Positions 7,424 to 15,051 of a stretch of DNA of 64,000 bases are shown one piece after another; the first letter of the stretch is position 1; the number at the start of each line of letters is the position of its first letter. The notes beneath the pieces were generated by a model, which saw only the letters and a list, made by a program, of their open reading frames with translations, had not been told where the DNA came from and made no database searches. A program made the position numbers and the translations under genes. The DNA comes from Mycobacterium sp. 1164966.3. GTDB taxonomy: Bacteria; Actinomycetota; Actinomycetes; Mycobacteriales; Mycobacteriaceae. The DNA is taken from the NCBI RefSeq assembly GCF_001665395.1, contig NZ_LZSG01000042.1, positions 1 through 64,000 on the forward strand, written 5' to 3'.

Positions 7424-8547
7424 GCGGGGACAGCCGCATCGCGGTGGAATTCGTCGGCGACATCGAATGCCGTCGTGCAGCGTATGACGATTCCGGCGAT
7501 CGAGATCGTCACCGGAATGATGATCAGCGCCGCCGATAAGCCGACCCATCCGGCGAGGTGGCCGATCAGCGGCGGACCGAGCAGGTAGCCCATCCAGCCG
7601 GTGCCGGCCACGATCGCGATCGCCGACCCGGCGCTGCTGGCCGAGTACGCAGCACTGAACGCGGTGGGGACCAGCAGCGCTACGCCCGCTCCAAGAGTGG
7701 CGAACCCGATCACGCTGACCACCGGGTTGGCGGCTGCCAGCGTCACGCTCATGCCCGCCGCCGCGAGCAGCGACAGGGCTGGCAGCAACCGTCGGCTCGA
7801 AGCCCGGGAGTGCAGCCGGAGCGCGCCGAAGCGGGTCACCACCATGGTCAACGTGTATGCCGCGTAGCTCAGCCCGGATACGCCAGGACCGGCACCAACG
7901 ACCTCGTGCAGGTAATTGGCCGACCAGTCGGTCGCCGCGCCCTCGCACAGGAAGGACGCGAACGACACTGCCGCGAGGACGGCGACCGTCGGCGTCATCC
8001 AGGTTCGCTTTCCGGTTTGCGACGGGCCGGCGGCCGGCACGGCTGTGTTTATCTCGGGCAGCAGGTCCCGGGTCAGCGCTCCCACCACAACGAGAACGAC
8101 AGCGCCCAGCACCGCCAGTTGGGTGGTGAGACCAACGCCGGCGCCGGCCGACGCCGCACCGATGACGGCTCCCAGCAATGCACCCAGACTCCACATCCCG
8201 TGAAAGCGCGCCATCATCGGAGCTCGCGCGGCCCGCTCGATGGTGGCGGCCTGAGTGTTCATCGCGACGTCGAGCGCGCTTTGGAACATCCCCCACAACG
8301 CCAGCGCCAAAAACAGCTGCGGGCCCGATCTGGCCAAACCAACCGTCACCCCGACGCACGCATAGCCGGCGACCGTGACGCGAACCATCCGGCGGCTGCC
8401 CCACCGCGGAACAGCCCAGTGACACAAGACGGTGGCCACTACCGAACCGACCGGTGCGCCGAACAGCGCGGTTCCCAGCGCCGGGTCGGACAAACCGAGG
8501 TCGGCCTTCACGTGCGGGATATGGGCCGCCCATGACGAAAACACCAC
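7396..8547 (-). CDS. MFS transporter (N-terminus uncertain, possible frameshift)
   Basis: At least 383 residues with about eleven hydrophobic segments and the MFS arrangement: helices around FGAPVGSVVATVLCHWAVPRWG, a central charged loop near SQTGKRTWM, and a second six-helix half ending IPVTISIAGIVIRC. The substrate is unknown; the type resembles drug or sugar efflux carriers. The first usable codon (GTG 8547) falls in the middle of what should be helix 1. In-frame codons continue upstream to 8634, reading LRRAKVGVTAAFIAHAV, without ATG, GTG or TTG, while an ATG at 8620 lies in another frame. The gene is absent from the corresponding M. tuberculosis stretch as I recall it. Confidence 0.75.
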   Translation of the reverse strand: MVFSSWAAHIPHVKADLGLSDPALGTALFGAPVGSVVATVLCHWAVPRWGSRRMVRVTVAGYACVGVTVGLARSGPQLFLALALWGMFQSALDVAMNTQAATIERAARAPMMARFHGMWSLGALLGAVIGAASAGAGVGLTTQLAVLGAVVLVVVGALTRDLLPEINTAVPAAGPSQTGKRTWMTPTVAVLAAVSFASFLCEGAATDWSANYLHEVVGAGPGVSGLSYAAYTLTMVVTRFGALRLHSRASSRRLLPALSLLAAAGMSVTLAAANPVVSVIGFATLGAGVALLVPTAFSAAYSASSAGSAIAIVAGTGWMGYLLGPPLIGHLAGWVGLSAALIIIPVTISIAGIVIRCTTAFDVADEFHRDAAVPAQLRSQTCT

Positions 8548-8736
8548 TGCGTGGGCGATGAAGGCAGCGGTAACCCCTACCTTCGCGCGACGCAGTTGCC
8601 CGGCGTCGCGACCGAGCCATCGCTGGAAAATACGTCAGTCCCCTCGAATGCGTCAGTTGGACCGCGGCGGCCAACCCCGATCATGCCAGTTCCCCACACG
8701 GGCGCAGATCAACCGTTGGCTCCGTAAGATGACCGC

Positions 8737-9432
8737 GTGGCAAGACGCCCCCGCCCTGAAGGCCCTGCGCACCTCGTGGACTTGGTGCGCTCCACCGTTC
8801 CGCCGGTACATCCCGCCGGGCGGCCGTTCATCGCGGCCGGTTTGGCCGCAGCCTTGGCCGGCCGCCGACACCCGTGGCTGCGCCGGAGCGGCCTGCTCGC
8901 TGCGGCGGCCTGTGCCGGGTTCTTCCGCCATCCGCCGCGGGTGCCGCCCGCCCGGCCCGGCGCCGTCGTCGCGCCCGCGGACGGCCTGGTCTGCCTGATC
9001 GACTCCGCCGCCCCGCCCGCCGAACTCAGCATGGGCGACGAGCCATTGCCGCGGGTCAGCATCTTCCTGTCGATATTGGACGCCCACGTGCAGCGCGCCC
9101 CGGTCAGCGGCGAGGTGATCGCGGTACAACACCGGCCGGGCCGCTTCGGATCTGCCGACCTGCCCGCGGCCAGCGCCGAGAACGAGCGCACCAGCATCCG
9201 GATCCGCACGGCCACCGGTGCGGAGGTCGTCGCTGTGCAGATTGCCGGACTGGTCGCGCGCCGCATCGTGTGCAACGCGCACCTCGGGGACAAACTGTCG
9301 ATCGGCGACACCTACGGGCTGATCCGGTTCGGCTCCCGGCTGGACACCTACCTGCCGGCGGGTACCGAACCGCTGGTCCGGCTTAGGCAGCGCGCGATTG
9401 CCGGCGAAACCGTGCTGGCCGAGTTGCCATGA
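8737..9432 (+). CDS. psd: Phosphatidylserine decarboxylase proenzyme
   Basis: 231 residues, the short actinobacterial form. It decarboxylates phosphatidylserine to phosphatidylethanolamine at the membrane. The chain is self-cleaved at a Gly-Ser pair to give a pyruvoyl group; here the site is the C-terminal RFGSRLDTYLP, so the alpha subunit is about 35 residues. The segment ILDAHVQRAPVSGEV holds the conserved His of the charge relay. An N-terminal hydrophobic stretch (IAAGLAAALAG) may contact the membrane. GTG start at 8737. It overlaps pssA by 4 bp, so the two steps of PE synthesis are translationally coupled. Confidence 0.95.
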   Translation: MARRPRPEGPAHLVDLVRSTVPPVHPAGRPFIAAGLAAALAGRRHPWLRRSGLLAAAACAGFFRHPPRVPPARPGAVVAPADGLVCLIDSAAPPAELSMGDEPLPRVSIFLSILDAHVQRAPVSGEVIAVQHRPGRFGSADLPAASAENERTSIRIRTATGAEVVAVQIAGLVARRIVCNAHLGDKLSIGDTYGLIRFGSRLDTYLPAGTEPLVRLRQRAIAGETVLAELP

Positions 9433-10331
9433 TCGACAAGCCCCGCAGCAGACGGGCGGTAAACCTGCAGATCCTGCCCAGCGCCATGACGGTGCTGTCG
9501 ATCTGTGCGGGGCTGACGTCGATCAGGTTCGCGCTCGAACACCAGCCGGTGCCCGCGATGGTGCTGATCACCGCCGCCGCCATCCTGGACGGACTCGACG
9601 GCCGGGTGGCCCGCATCCTGGATGCCCAATCGCGCATGGGTGCCGAAATCGACTCCCTCGCCGACGCGGTGAATTTCGGCGTGGCACCGGCGCTGGTGCT
9701 CTACGTGTCATCGCTGTCGAAGTGGCCCGTCGGCTGGGCGGTGGTACTGCTGTACGCGGTGTGCGTCGTACTACGGCTGGCCAGATTCAACGCATTACAG
9801 GACGACGGAACCCTGCCCCCCTACGCGCACGAATACTTCGTCGGGATGCCCGCCCCGGCAGGCGCCGTGTCGCTGATCGGCCTGATGGGGCTCAGGCTGG
9901 AGTTTCATGACGGCTGGTGGACCTCGGTGTGGTTCATGTGCATCTGGGTGACGGGGACGTCGATACTTCTGGTCAGCGGCATCCCGATGAGAAAGATGCA
10001 CGCCGTGCGGGTACCACCCAACTACGCGGCCGCACTGTTGGCCGGGCTGGCGATCGTCGCGGCCGCCGCGGTATGGCAGCCCTTCATCACGATCTGGGTG
10101 ATCATCATCGCCTACCTGTGCCACGTGCCGTTCGCGATCCGCACCAAGCGCTGGCTGGACCAACACCCTGAGGTCTGGGACGACAAACCCAAGGAACGAC
10201 GCGCCGTGCGGCGCGCGGACCGCAGGGCCCAGCCGCACCGCCGGTCGATGGCGCGGTTGGGGATGCGTAAGCCGAGCGGACGCTCGATGGCGCGGCTGGG
10301 CCTGCGCAAGCCGGGTGGACGACCGCAGTGA
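9429..10331 (+). CDS. pssA: CDP-diacylglycerol-serine O-phosphatidyltransferase
   Basis: 300 residues. Makes phosphatidylserine from CDP-diacylglycerol and serine, supplying Psd. The CDP-alcohol phosphotransferase signature is clear at residues 57-78: DGLDGRVARILDAQSRMGAE followed by IDSLAD, with all the Asp and Gly positions of DGxxAR...GxxxDxxxD. About eight hydrophobic segments follow. The basic C-terminal tail (from about residue 255) is unusual: it ends in two 13-residue repeats of the type SMARLGxRKPxGR, encoded by a 39-bp tandem duplication. It overlaps psd upstream and the AAA ATPase downstream by 4 bp each. Confidence 0.94.
   Translation: MIDKPRSRRAVNLQILPSAMTVLSICAGLTSIRFALEHQPVPAMVLITAAAILDGLDGRVARILDAQSRMGAEIDSLADAVNFGVAPALVLYVSSLSKWPVGWAVVLLYAVCVVLRLARFNALQDDGTLPPYAHEYFVGMPAPAGAVSLIGLMGLRLEFHDGWWTSVWFMCIWVTGTSILLVSGIPMRKMHAVRVPPNYAAALLAGLAIVAAAAVWQPFITIWVIIIAYLCHVPFAIRTKRWLDQHPEVWDDKPKERRAVRRADRRAQPHRRSMARLGMRKPSGRSMARLGLRKPGGRPQ
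10245..10322 (+). repeat. 39-bp in-frame tandem repeat in 3' end of pssA
   Basis: Units 10245-10283 and 10284-10322, both beginning TCGATGGCGCGG, differ at a few positions and encode the twice-repeated basic motif SMARLGxRKPxGR. The period is a multiple of three, so copy-number change would keep the frame. Confidence 0.85.
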
Positions 10332-12520
10332 CTTCCCCGACCTCGTCCCGATCCGGGGACCCGGGCCGCCAGTTGACGCTCACCGCCAGGCTGAACACCT
10401 CCGCGGTCGACTCGCGTCGCGGCGTTGTCCGGTTGCACCCGAGTGCTGTTGCCGCCCTTGGCATTCGGGAGTGGGATGCGGTGTCGTTGACCGGGTCGCG
10501 GACCACTGCGGCGGTGGCCGGCATGTCCGAGCCGGATGTTCCGGTCGGCACGATGCTGCTCGACGACGTGACGCTGTCCAACGCTGGGCTGCGAGAGGGC
10601 ACCGCGGTGATCGTCAGCCCGGTCGTGGTCTATGGCGCGCGGTCGGTGACGCTGAGCGGATCCGCGCTGGCCACCCAGTCGATCTCGTCGTTCACCCTGC
10701 GGCAGGCCCTGCTCGGCAAGGTGATGACCGTCGGCGACGCCGTGTCGCTGCTGCCGCGCGACCTCGGTCCGGGGACCTCGACGTCAGCGGCCACTCGTGC
10801 GCTGGCGGCGTCCGTCGGGATCAGCTGGACGTCCGAGCTGCTGACCGTCACCGGCGTCGACCCGGCCGGACCGGTCAGCGTGCAACCCAACACATTGGTC
10901 AGCTGGGGCATCGCTTTTCCGGGGGGGCCGGAGGGCTTACAAGCGGCCACCACCCAAATCGCCAGTCCCGAAATCCAGGTCGAGGAACTCAAGGGTGCTC
11001 AGCCGCAAGCCGCCAAGCTCACCGAATGGCTCAAGCTGGCGCTCGACGAGCCGCACCTGCTCAAGACGCTGGGTGCGGGCACCAACTTGGGCGTGCTGGT
11101 GTCGGGTCCGGCCGGCGTCGGTAAGGTGACACTGGTGCGTGCGGTATGCGCGGGCCGGCGGCTGGTGGAACTGGACGGCCCGGAGGCCGGCGCGCTGGCG
11201 GCTGAAGACCGGCTCAAAGCCGTGACGTCTGCTGTGAATGCGGTTTCTGACGGCGGCGGGGTATTGCTGATCACCGACGTCGACGCGCTGCTGCCGGCGA
11301 CCGCCGAGCCGGTGGCCGCGCTGATCCTGGCCGAGCTTCGCACGGCGGTGGCCACCGACGGAGTCGCGCTGATCGCCACCTCAGCACGGCCGGACCAACT
11401 CGATCCGCGCCTGCGTTCGCCCGAGCTGTGCGACCGGGAGCTGGGCCTGCCGCTGCCCGACGCCGGAACCCGGAAGGCGTTGCTGGAGGCGCTGCTCAAG
11501 CCGGTACCCACCGGCGACTTGGATCTCGACGAGATTGCCAGTCGCACACCGGGTTTCGTGGTCGCCGATCTGGCCGCGCTGTTGCGTGAGGCGGCGTTGC
11601 GGGCGGCGGCGGGGGGGGGGGCCGACGGCCTGCCACCGGCCCTGATCCAGGCCGATCTGCTGGGCGCGCTGACCGTGATCCGGCCGCTGTCGCGTTCGGC
11701 CGGCGAAGAGATCAGCGTCGGAAACGTGACGCTCGACGACGTCGGCGACATGGCGGATGCCAAGCAAGCCCTGACCGAAGCGGTGCTGTGGCCGTTGCAA
11801 CATCCCGACACCTTCGCCCGGTTGGGCGTCGACCCGCCGCGCGGCGTGTTGCTGTACGGGCCGCCCGGCTGCGGCAAGACGTTCGTGGTCCGCGCGCTGG
11901 CCAGCAGCGGGCAGCTGAGCGTGCATGCGGTCAAAGGCTCCGAGCTGATGGACAAGTGGGTGGGCTCCTCGGAGAAGGCGGTCCGGGAATTGTTCCGGCG
12001 GGCGCGCGATTCGGCGCCGTCGCTGGTGTTCCTCGACGAGGTGGACGCGCTGGCGCCGCGGCGCGGTCAGAGCTTCGACTCCGGCGTTTCCGACCGCGTG
12101 GTGGCGGCCCTGCTGACCGAGCTAGACGGCATCGACCCGTTGCGCGACGTCGTCGTGCTGGGCGCGACCAATCGGCCCGACCTGATCGATCCGGCGCTGC
12201 TGCGGCCGGGCCGCCTGGAGCGGCTGGTGTTCGTCGAGCCGCCCGACGCCGAGGCCCGGGGTGAAATCCTGCGGACCGCAGGCAAATCGATTCCGCTGAG
12301 CGCCGACGTCGACCTCGACGAGGTGGCCGCCGGGCTGGACGGCTACAGCGCCGCCGATTGCGTGGCCCTGCTGCGAGAGGCCGCTTTGACGGCGATGCGG
12401 CGGTCCATCGACGCCGCCGACGTGACCGCCGCCGACCTGCAAGCGGCCCGTCAGGCCGCGCGCCCGTCGTTGGATCCGCTGCAGGTGGATTCGCTACGCA
12501 CGTTCGCCAAAGCTCTGTAA
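10328..12520 (+). CDS. CDC48/p97-like AAA+ ATPase (Rv0435c-like)
   Basis: 730 residues. Order: N-terminal double-psi barrel-like region (about 10-100, with VVRLHPSAVAALGIREWD), a second N-subdomain, AAA module 1 (about 240-445) and AAA module 2 (about 460-700). Module 2 is complete: Walker A GPPGCGKT near 510, Walker B LVFLDEVDAL near 570, and Arg fingers in LLRPGRLERLVF. Module 1 has GPAGVGKVT, with Val in place of the usual Ser/Thr after Lys, and no full Walker B, so it may bind but not hydrolyse ATP. Likely an unfoldase. Last gene of the psd-pssA operon (4-bp overlap). A tract of 11 G at 11611-11621 lies between the modules. Confidence 0.9.
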   Translation: MTSPTSSRSGDPGRQLTLTARLNTSAVDSRRGVVRLHPSAVAALGIREWDAVSLTGSRTTAAVAGMSEPDVPVGTMLLDDVTLSNAGLREGTAVIVSPVVVYGARSVTLSGSALATQSISSFTLRQALLGKVMTVGDAVSLLPRDLGPGTSTSAATRALAASVGISWTSELLTVTGVDPAGPVSVQPNTLVSWGIAFPGGPEGLQAATTQIASPEIQVEELKGAQPQAAKLTEWLKLALDEPHLLKTLGAGTNLGVLVSGPAGVGKVTLVRAVCAGRRLVELDGPEAGALAAEDRLKAVTSAVNAVSDGGGVLLITDVDALLPATAEPVAALILAELRTAVATDGVALIATSARPDQLDPRLRSPELCDRELGLPLPDAGTRKALLEALLKPVPTGDLDLDEIASRTPGFVVADLAALLREAALRAAAGGGADGLPPALIQADLLGALTVIRPLSRSAGEEISVGNVTLDDVGDMADAKQALTEAVLWPLQHPDTFARLGVDPPRGVLLYGPPGCGKTFVVRALASSGQLSVHAVKGSELMDKWVGSSEKAVRELFRRARDSAPSLVFLDEVDALAPRRGQSFDSGVSDRVVAALLTELDGIDPLRDVVVLGATNRPDLIDPALLRPGRLERLVFVEPPDAEARGEILRTAGKSIPLSADVDLDEVAAGLDGYSAADCVALLREAALTAMRRSIDAADVTAADLQAARQAARPSLDPLQVDSLRTFAKAL
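11611..11621 (+). repeat. 11-base poly-G tract inside the AAA ATPase gene
   Basis: Eleven consecutive G within codons for AAAGGGADG near residue 430. Slippage by one base would stop translation before the catalytic second AAA module. Another run of seven G is at 10921-10927 in the same gene. Confidence 0.95.
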
Positions 12521-13090
12521 TGCCCCGCGGACGGCGGCCGCGACGTCGGCCTCCAGCCACTCGGGCATCCGATCGTCGCGTGCATGACGCCGCACGACCG
12601 CGTAGGGCAGATCGGCCACGGCCCTGCTGACCGCGTCTACCGCCCGCGAATCGCTGCTGCCGTAAAGGTTTTCGGCCAACTCGCGCAGCCGCTCGATCAG
12701 CGGGGCGTTCATGGCGGCGATGGTCTTCTGGAACGCCGCGTCGGGTTGACCGTCGCGCAGGTCGCCGGGCCGGATGGTCAACAGCAGCCGCGCGTCGTCC
12801 GGGAGCTCGCGCGCGAAGCTGATCGCCGCGACGGCCATGGCCGTCGCGGTGTCCAGCGGGTCGTCGGCCCCGGCGGCGAGCGCGCGCGATTGGAAACGCT
12901 CGAGTGCGCGCAGCCAGGCGGCGGTCACCACGCCGTCACGATTGCCGAACCGGTGATACAGCGTGCCGGCCGGCGCGCCGCTGGCTTTCGCGATCGCCGC
13001 CACACTCGCCGCGCGCGGCCCGTGCGCCAGCACCAGGTCGCGCGTTGCGTCGAGGATCACATCGGTTTCATGCTTCCGCGGAGGTGCCAC
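12494..13090 (-). CDS. TetR family transcriptional regulator
   Basis: 198 residues. The N-terminal helix-turn-helix is canonical: ILDATRDLVLAHGPRAASVA, IAKASGAPAGTLYHRFGNRD. The all-helical C-terminal ligand-binding half is not assignable to a ligand. It is divergent from two SRPBCC-fold genes with 21 bp between start codons, which suggests it controls that pair and itself. Its 3' end overlaps the convergent AAA ATPase gene by 27 bp. I do not know an equivalent between Rv0435c and Rv0434, so this TetR/SRPBCC group looks inserted. Confidence 0.88.
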   Translation of the reverse strand: MAPPRKHETDVILDATRDLVLAHGPRAASVAAIAKASGAPAGTLYHRFGNRDGVVTAAWLRALERFQSRALAAGADDPLDTATAMAVAAISFARELPDDARLLLTIRPGDLRDGQPDAAFQKTIAAMNAPLIERLRELAENLYGSSDSRAVDAVSRAVADLPYAVVRRHARDDRMPEWLEADVAAAVRGALQSFGERA

Positions 13091-13111
13091 GATCTAGTAC
13101 AGTCCTTTTAT

Positions 13112-13912
13112 ATGGAACGATTGCCCTATATCGATGAGCATGCTATCTCAATTGACGCATCGGCCGCGGAAGTGTGGTCGGCGCTGCTGCGCGTGATGTG
13201 CCGCGATCCGCAGGATCCGTCGACCGTGCCATTCGGCTTCGTGCTCGATGAGGCGACGGAGCCGCGACGGTTGGCCTTGAAGGGCCGGCATCCGTTCGCG
13301 ATCTACCGGTGGGTGTTCGAGCTGGACGCCGAGGGGCCAGGTACCCGAGTGCGGGCGCTGACCTGGGCCGCCTTTCCCGGACTGCACGGCAAGATCTATC
13401 GCGCGCTCGTCATCGGCTCCGGCGGGCACCGTGTTGCCGTGCGCTGGACGCTGAAAAGGATTGCGGCACAGACCGGCGAGACCGAGGCCGACTACGTGGA
13501 CGTCTTCGAAGTCCCGATCCTTCATGGCGACCTTCGGAGTGCCGAACAAGCGTTGCGCGACGCGCTGGGGCGCAATCCGGGCGCACTGGGGAGCATGGTC
13601 TTGTGGATTCACCGCCACGTGCTGAGATTTCGCCTGGGTCCTTTTTCCTCGCCCGAGTACGTAATCGGCTGGCCGATCATACTTTCGGATCACGATGAGA
13701 TCGTGCTAGCGACGGCCGGGCCGCTCATGCGCGGCCAACTGACGCTGCGACGCCAGGAAGGGCGCGCCGTACTCACCACTCGCCTGCATTTCTGTCGCAA
13801 GATCGCCGCCCGAACGGTCTGGGCGATGATCGGGCCACTGCACCGGGCGGTGGCACCGCGGCTGATGGAGCGCAGCGCTCGTCTTGGCCTAAGTCGGATA
13901 GCTGCAAGTTAG
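13112..13912 (+). CDS. SRPBCC-fold protein (DUF2867-like), 266 aa
   Basis: Start ATG 13112 (MERLPYIDEHAISIDASAAEVWSALL); upstream in-frame codons belong to the antisense of the TetR gene. The N-terminal half has the START/Bet v1-like beginning (IDASAAEVWSAL) and strands such as FAIYRWVFELD and GTRVRALTWAAFPG. The C-terminal half (PEYVIGWPIILSDHDEIVLA) resembles a second ligand-binding module as in DUF2867 proteins. No signal peptide. Probably a small-molecule or lipid binder; no catalytic residues can be assigned. First gene after the TetR regulator and 3 bp before another SRPBCC gene. Confidence 0.7.
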   Translation: MERLPYIDEHAISIDASAAEVWSALLRVMCRDPQDPSTVPFGFVLDEATEPRRLALKGRHPFAIYRWVFELDAEGPGTRVRALTWAAFPGLHGKIYRALVIGSGGHRVAVRWTLKRIAAQTGETEADYVDVFEVPILHGDLRSAEQALRDALGRNPGALGSMVLWIHRHVLRFRLGPFSSPEYVIGWPIILSDHDEIVLATAGPLMRGQLTLRRQEGRAVLTTRLHFCRKIAARTVWAMIGPLHRAVAPRLMERSARLGLSRIAAS

Positions 13913-13915
13913 GAC

Positions 13916-14500
13916 GTGAGTTGCATGATTCCCGGTGCAACGTGGGGCGCAAGTGCGTCGGAACGAACCGTGGCGCTGCCCTGTGACGCACTATGCCCAC
14001 TCGGCATCCAGGCAGATCGCGCGATCAGCATCGATGCTTCGCCGTCGATGGTGTTCGCCTGGCTATGCCAGCTGCGCGTGGCGCCGTACAGCTACGACCT
14101 CCTGGACAATTTCGGCCGACGCAGCCCTCGAAAGCGCGACCCCGAACTCGTCCGCCTCGAAGTCGGACAGCGCTTCATGACGTTGTTCGCGCTGCATTCG
14201 TTCGTCGACGACGAGCACATCACCCTGCGCGCCAAGGGAGTGGCCGTGACCTACGCCGTTCGACCCGAGGGCGCTAGCACGCGTTTGCACGCGCGGGTGT
14301 GGTTCGCCGGACCGTCACTGCTCGCTCGCCTTCTCGCGCTGGGCGACCTGGTGATGATGCGAAAGCAATTGCTGACGCTGAAGTCGCTGGCCGAGAACTA
14401 TTCGGACAGCTGGAACTCGACCATCGCGGCCACCGAATCGACGGCCTCGGTCAGAGCGACCAACCGGTCGGCGGCAGACGGCGCCGATAGCACCGCGTAG
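13916..14500 (+). CDS. SRPBCC family protein, 194 aa
   Basis: The segment IQADRAISIDASPSMVFAWLCQLRVAPYSYDLLDN is the opening of a polyketide cyclase/START-like fold. DEHITLRAKGVAVTYAV and TRLHARVWFAGP are the core strands, with a C-terminal helix ending SLAENYSDS. GTG 13916 is used; ATG 13925 is an alternative. The last 30 or so residues (Ala/Thr/Ser-rich) are encoded across the 3' end of the opposite Lon-N gene, a 103-bp overlap, and look like run-on sequence rather than domain. Function unknown; probably cotranscribed with the preceding SRPBCC gene. Confidence 0.65.
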   Translation: MSCMIPGATWGASASERTVALPCDALCPLGIQADRAISIDASPSMVFAWLCQLRVAPYSYDLLDNFGRRSPRKRDPELVRLEVGQRFMTLFALHSFVDDEHITLRAKGVAVTYAVRPEGASTRLHARVWFAGPSLLARLLALGDLVMMRKQLLTLKSLAENYSDSWNSTIAATESTASVRATNRSAADGADSTA

Positions 14501-15048
14501 CAGTCGGCCGCACCCATCGGGATACGGGACGCCAGCGCGAACAATCGCTCCCCCGCGTCGTCGCGGTCGACGTCGCCGTAGTCGAGCAGCACGTCGCGAC
14601 CCGGCAGCCGCGCACCGCGGGCGGTCGCGATCCGCTCGAACAACGCCATCACCCGGTCTTCAAGCTCCACGATCTGGGCTTCGATCACCGGATCGCCGGG
14701 CTCGTCGGGCCAGGGTTCCACCGTCGCACGCGGGTAAGGATCGTCGGGCAGCCAGTCGAGCACCCGAATCCGCTCGCCGGTCCGGCAATCCAACGCGTAC
14801 CGGCCAGCGCCATGGTCCACACATGCGGCGATGCGGGCCAGCACTCCGACGTCACAGCGCACGTCACCACCACCGACCTCACGGCCCGCCGAGATCAGCA
14901 CCACACCGAACGGCTCTTCGGTCGCGAGGCACTGCTGGACCAACGCGCTGTAACGCGGCTCGAAGATTCGCAACGGCAGGTCCTGGTTCGGCAGCAACGC
15001 CGTTTCCAGTGGAAACATCGCGCACACGGAGGCCGGTTCAGCCGCCAT
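14398..15048 (-). CDS. Lon N-terminal (LON substrate-binding) domain protein, Rv0434-like
   Basis: 216 residues, close to the 217 I recall for Rv0434. It contains only the LON substrate-binding domain: MFPLETALLPNQDLPLRIFEPRYSALV at the start and a helical tail. No ATPase or Ser-Lys protease part is present, so it is not a protease by itself. Role unknown; stand-alone LON domains may select or deliver substrates. It follows the GCS2 ligase gene by 3 bp and is probably in one operon with it and sodC. Confidence 0.88.
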   Translation of the reverse strand: MAAEPASVCAMFPLETALLPNQDLPLRIFEPRYSALVQQCLATEEPFGVVLISAGREVGGGDVRCDVGVLARIAACVDHGAGRYALDCRTGERIRVLDWLPDDPYPRATVEPWPDEPGDPVIEAQIVELEDRVMALFERIATARGARLPGRDVLLDYGDVDRDDAGERLFALASRIPMGAADCYAVLSAPSAADRLVALTEAVDSVAAMVEFQLSE

Positions 15049-15051
15049 CGG

